Shown here one piece after another: positions 5,615-6,352 of a DNA stretch of 6,352 nt. A program made the position numbers and the translations under genes. The number at the start of each line of letters is the position of its first letter. The first letter of the stretch is position 1. The notes beneath the pieces are model-generated. The model did no database searches and had not been told where the DNA came from. It worked only from the letters and a program-made list of their open reading frames with translations. The stretch is taken from the NCBI GenBank assembly GCA_900544025.1, contig UQTM01000116.1, positions 1-6,352 of the forward strand. The letters are read 5' to 3'. This DNA is from an uncultured Odoribacter sp. Its GTDB lineage: Bacteria; Bacteroidota; Bacteroidia; Bacteroidales; Marinifilaceae.

Positions 5615-6352
5615 TTAAAAATGAATATTCACGCCTCCCATAAAAGTGGCTTTCGGCATAGGATAACCAGCATTGATCTCATAACGTTGCGCCAGTAAAT
5701 TCTCGCCTTTCGCAAACAACCGTACATGCGGGAACAACCGGAAACTGCCCCGCACATTCCAAAGCACGAACTCCTCCGTAGTCTCCTGTTCCGGGCTCAC
5801 GGCAGTGTAAAGCCCTTTCACATACTGCACCCCCGTCGAAACATTCCAGCGCCCCTTGGTAAAATCGGCGCCCACAAACAACTTCTGCTCCGGAGCGGCC
5901 ACCACCGGATGCCTCATGTGCAGCCAGCTATAATTGGCAGACACATGCCACACCGGATTGATCCGGTAAGCGGCCACCGCCTCTGCCCCCCAATTCTCGA
6001 CCGTCCCGCTGTTCACATTCTTGCGCAGGGAACGGTCGGTCACGATCAAATTATCACCGTCGATATAATACAGATTCACGCCATAATACAAAGCCCCGCC
6101 CAGCATCCGCTGCGAAAAAGAAAGCTCGTAATTCATCAGCCGTTCCGGCCTCAGGTCTGGATTCTGCGGCGGGAACATATACATCTCGCGGATGGTAGGA
6201 TTACGGAAACCCTTGCTCACCATCGCTTTCAGCTCCGAATTCCGGGGCAGGTGAAAAGCCAGCCCTCCCTGCGGGATAAACTCTGTCCCTACATGCGAAT
6301 GATAATCCACCCGGACACCGGCATCCAGCGACAGCCAGCTACCGATGTCCTG
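5615..6352 (-). CDS. TonB-dependent outer-membrane receptor, C-terminal part (cut by right edge)
   Basis: The last 245 residues of a second TonB-dependent receptor are present, and the frame stays open to base 6352. Barrel hallmarks include SKGFRNPTIREMYMFPPQNP followed by DLRPERLMNYELSF, then GVNLYYIDGDNLIV, NSGTVENWGAEAVAAYRI, a repeat of alternating strands, AKGENLLAQRYEINAGYPMP and a closing strand ending in HF. The short final loops and the RYEINAGYPMP end resemble cobalamin/vitamin-type (BtuB-like) receptors more than the large SusC-type glycan receptors. It is the first visible gene of a minus-strand operon with the ECF S component and TatA. Its start, signal peptide, plug and any upstream riboswitch lie outside the window. 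It is distinct from the receptor at the left end. Family secure; ligand class only suggested. Confidence 0.92.
   Translation of the reverse strand, partial: QDIGSWLSLDAGVRVDYHSHVGTEFIPQGGLAFHLPRNSELKAMVSKGFRNPTIREMYMFPPQNPDLRPERLMNYELSFSQRMLGGALYYGVNLYYIDGDNLIVTDRSLRKNVNSGTVENWGAEAVAAYRINPVWHVSANYSWLHMRHPVVAAPEQKLFVGADFTKGRWNVSTGVQYVKGLYTAVSPEQETTEEFVLWNVRGSFRLFPHVRLFAKGENLLAQRYEINAGYPMPKATFMGGVNIHF

Noticed and set aside
1..6352. The two receptor fragments as halves of one split gene
   Set aside because: Both are C-terminal barrel ends with their own closing Phe strand, on opposite strands and with different sequences.

Overview
The window looks like chromosomal DNA of a gut-type Bacteroidota (order Bacteroidales). 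It has two TonB-dependent receptor (TBDR) barrel ends that finish on Phe. Three minus-strand genes have Bacteroidota-type -7 boxes (TAnnTTTG) just upstream, and Shine-Dalgarno sequences are weak or absent. An Lrp/AsnC regulator and a stand-alone AraC regulator of Bacteroidales type are also present. The genus cannot be fixed from the sequence. I see no tRNA, rRNA, CRISPR array, insertion sequence or phage gene.

Layout, left to right. Bases 1-1131 (+) hold the C-terminal barrel of a TBDR cut by the window edge. An in-frame TAA sits at bases 1-3, so the gene may be broken or the edge may be unreliable. A strong intrinsic terminator follows at 1292-1341 inside a 340-base gene-free stretch. Next comes a divergent pair: a DUF2000 protein (-, 1474-1920) and an Lrp/AsnC-family regulator (+, 2067-2534), sharing a 146-base intergenic region. 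The regulator converges, 16 bases apart, on a membrane-anchored metallo-beta-lactamase-fold hydrolase (-, 2551-3651). That protein carries the complete zinc-ligand pattern of N-acyl-phosphatidylethanolamine phospholipase D (NAPE-PLD). An AraC-family regulator (-, 3889-4707) lies upstream of it on the same strand.

The right end is a compact minus-strand operon read from right to left: a second TBDR (C-terminal part, 5615-6352), an ECF-transporter S component (5090-5599) 15 bases later, and a TatA-type protein (4884-5093) that overlaps the S component by 4 bases (GTGA). The first two proteins give a plausible two-membrane uptake route for a vitamin-like micronutrient: the receptor imports across the outer membrane and the S component binds and carries across the inner membrane. 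No ECF ATPase or T subunit and no TatC are in the window.

The most interesting points are the TBDR / S component / TatA operon, the NAPE-PLD-like hydrolase, the DUF2000-Lrp divergent pair, and the stop codon at the start of the left receptor. Nothing in the window is clearly a wholly new system.
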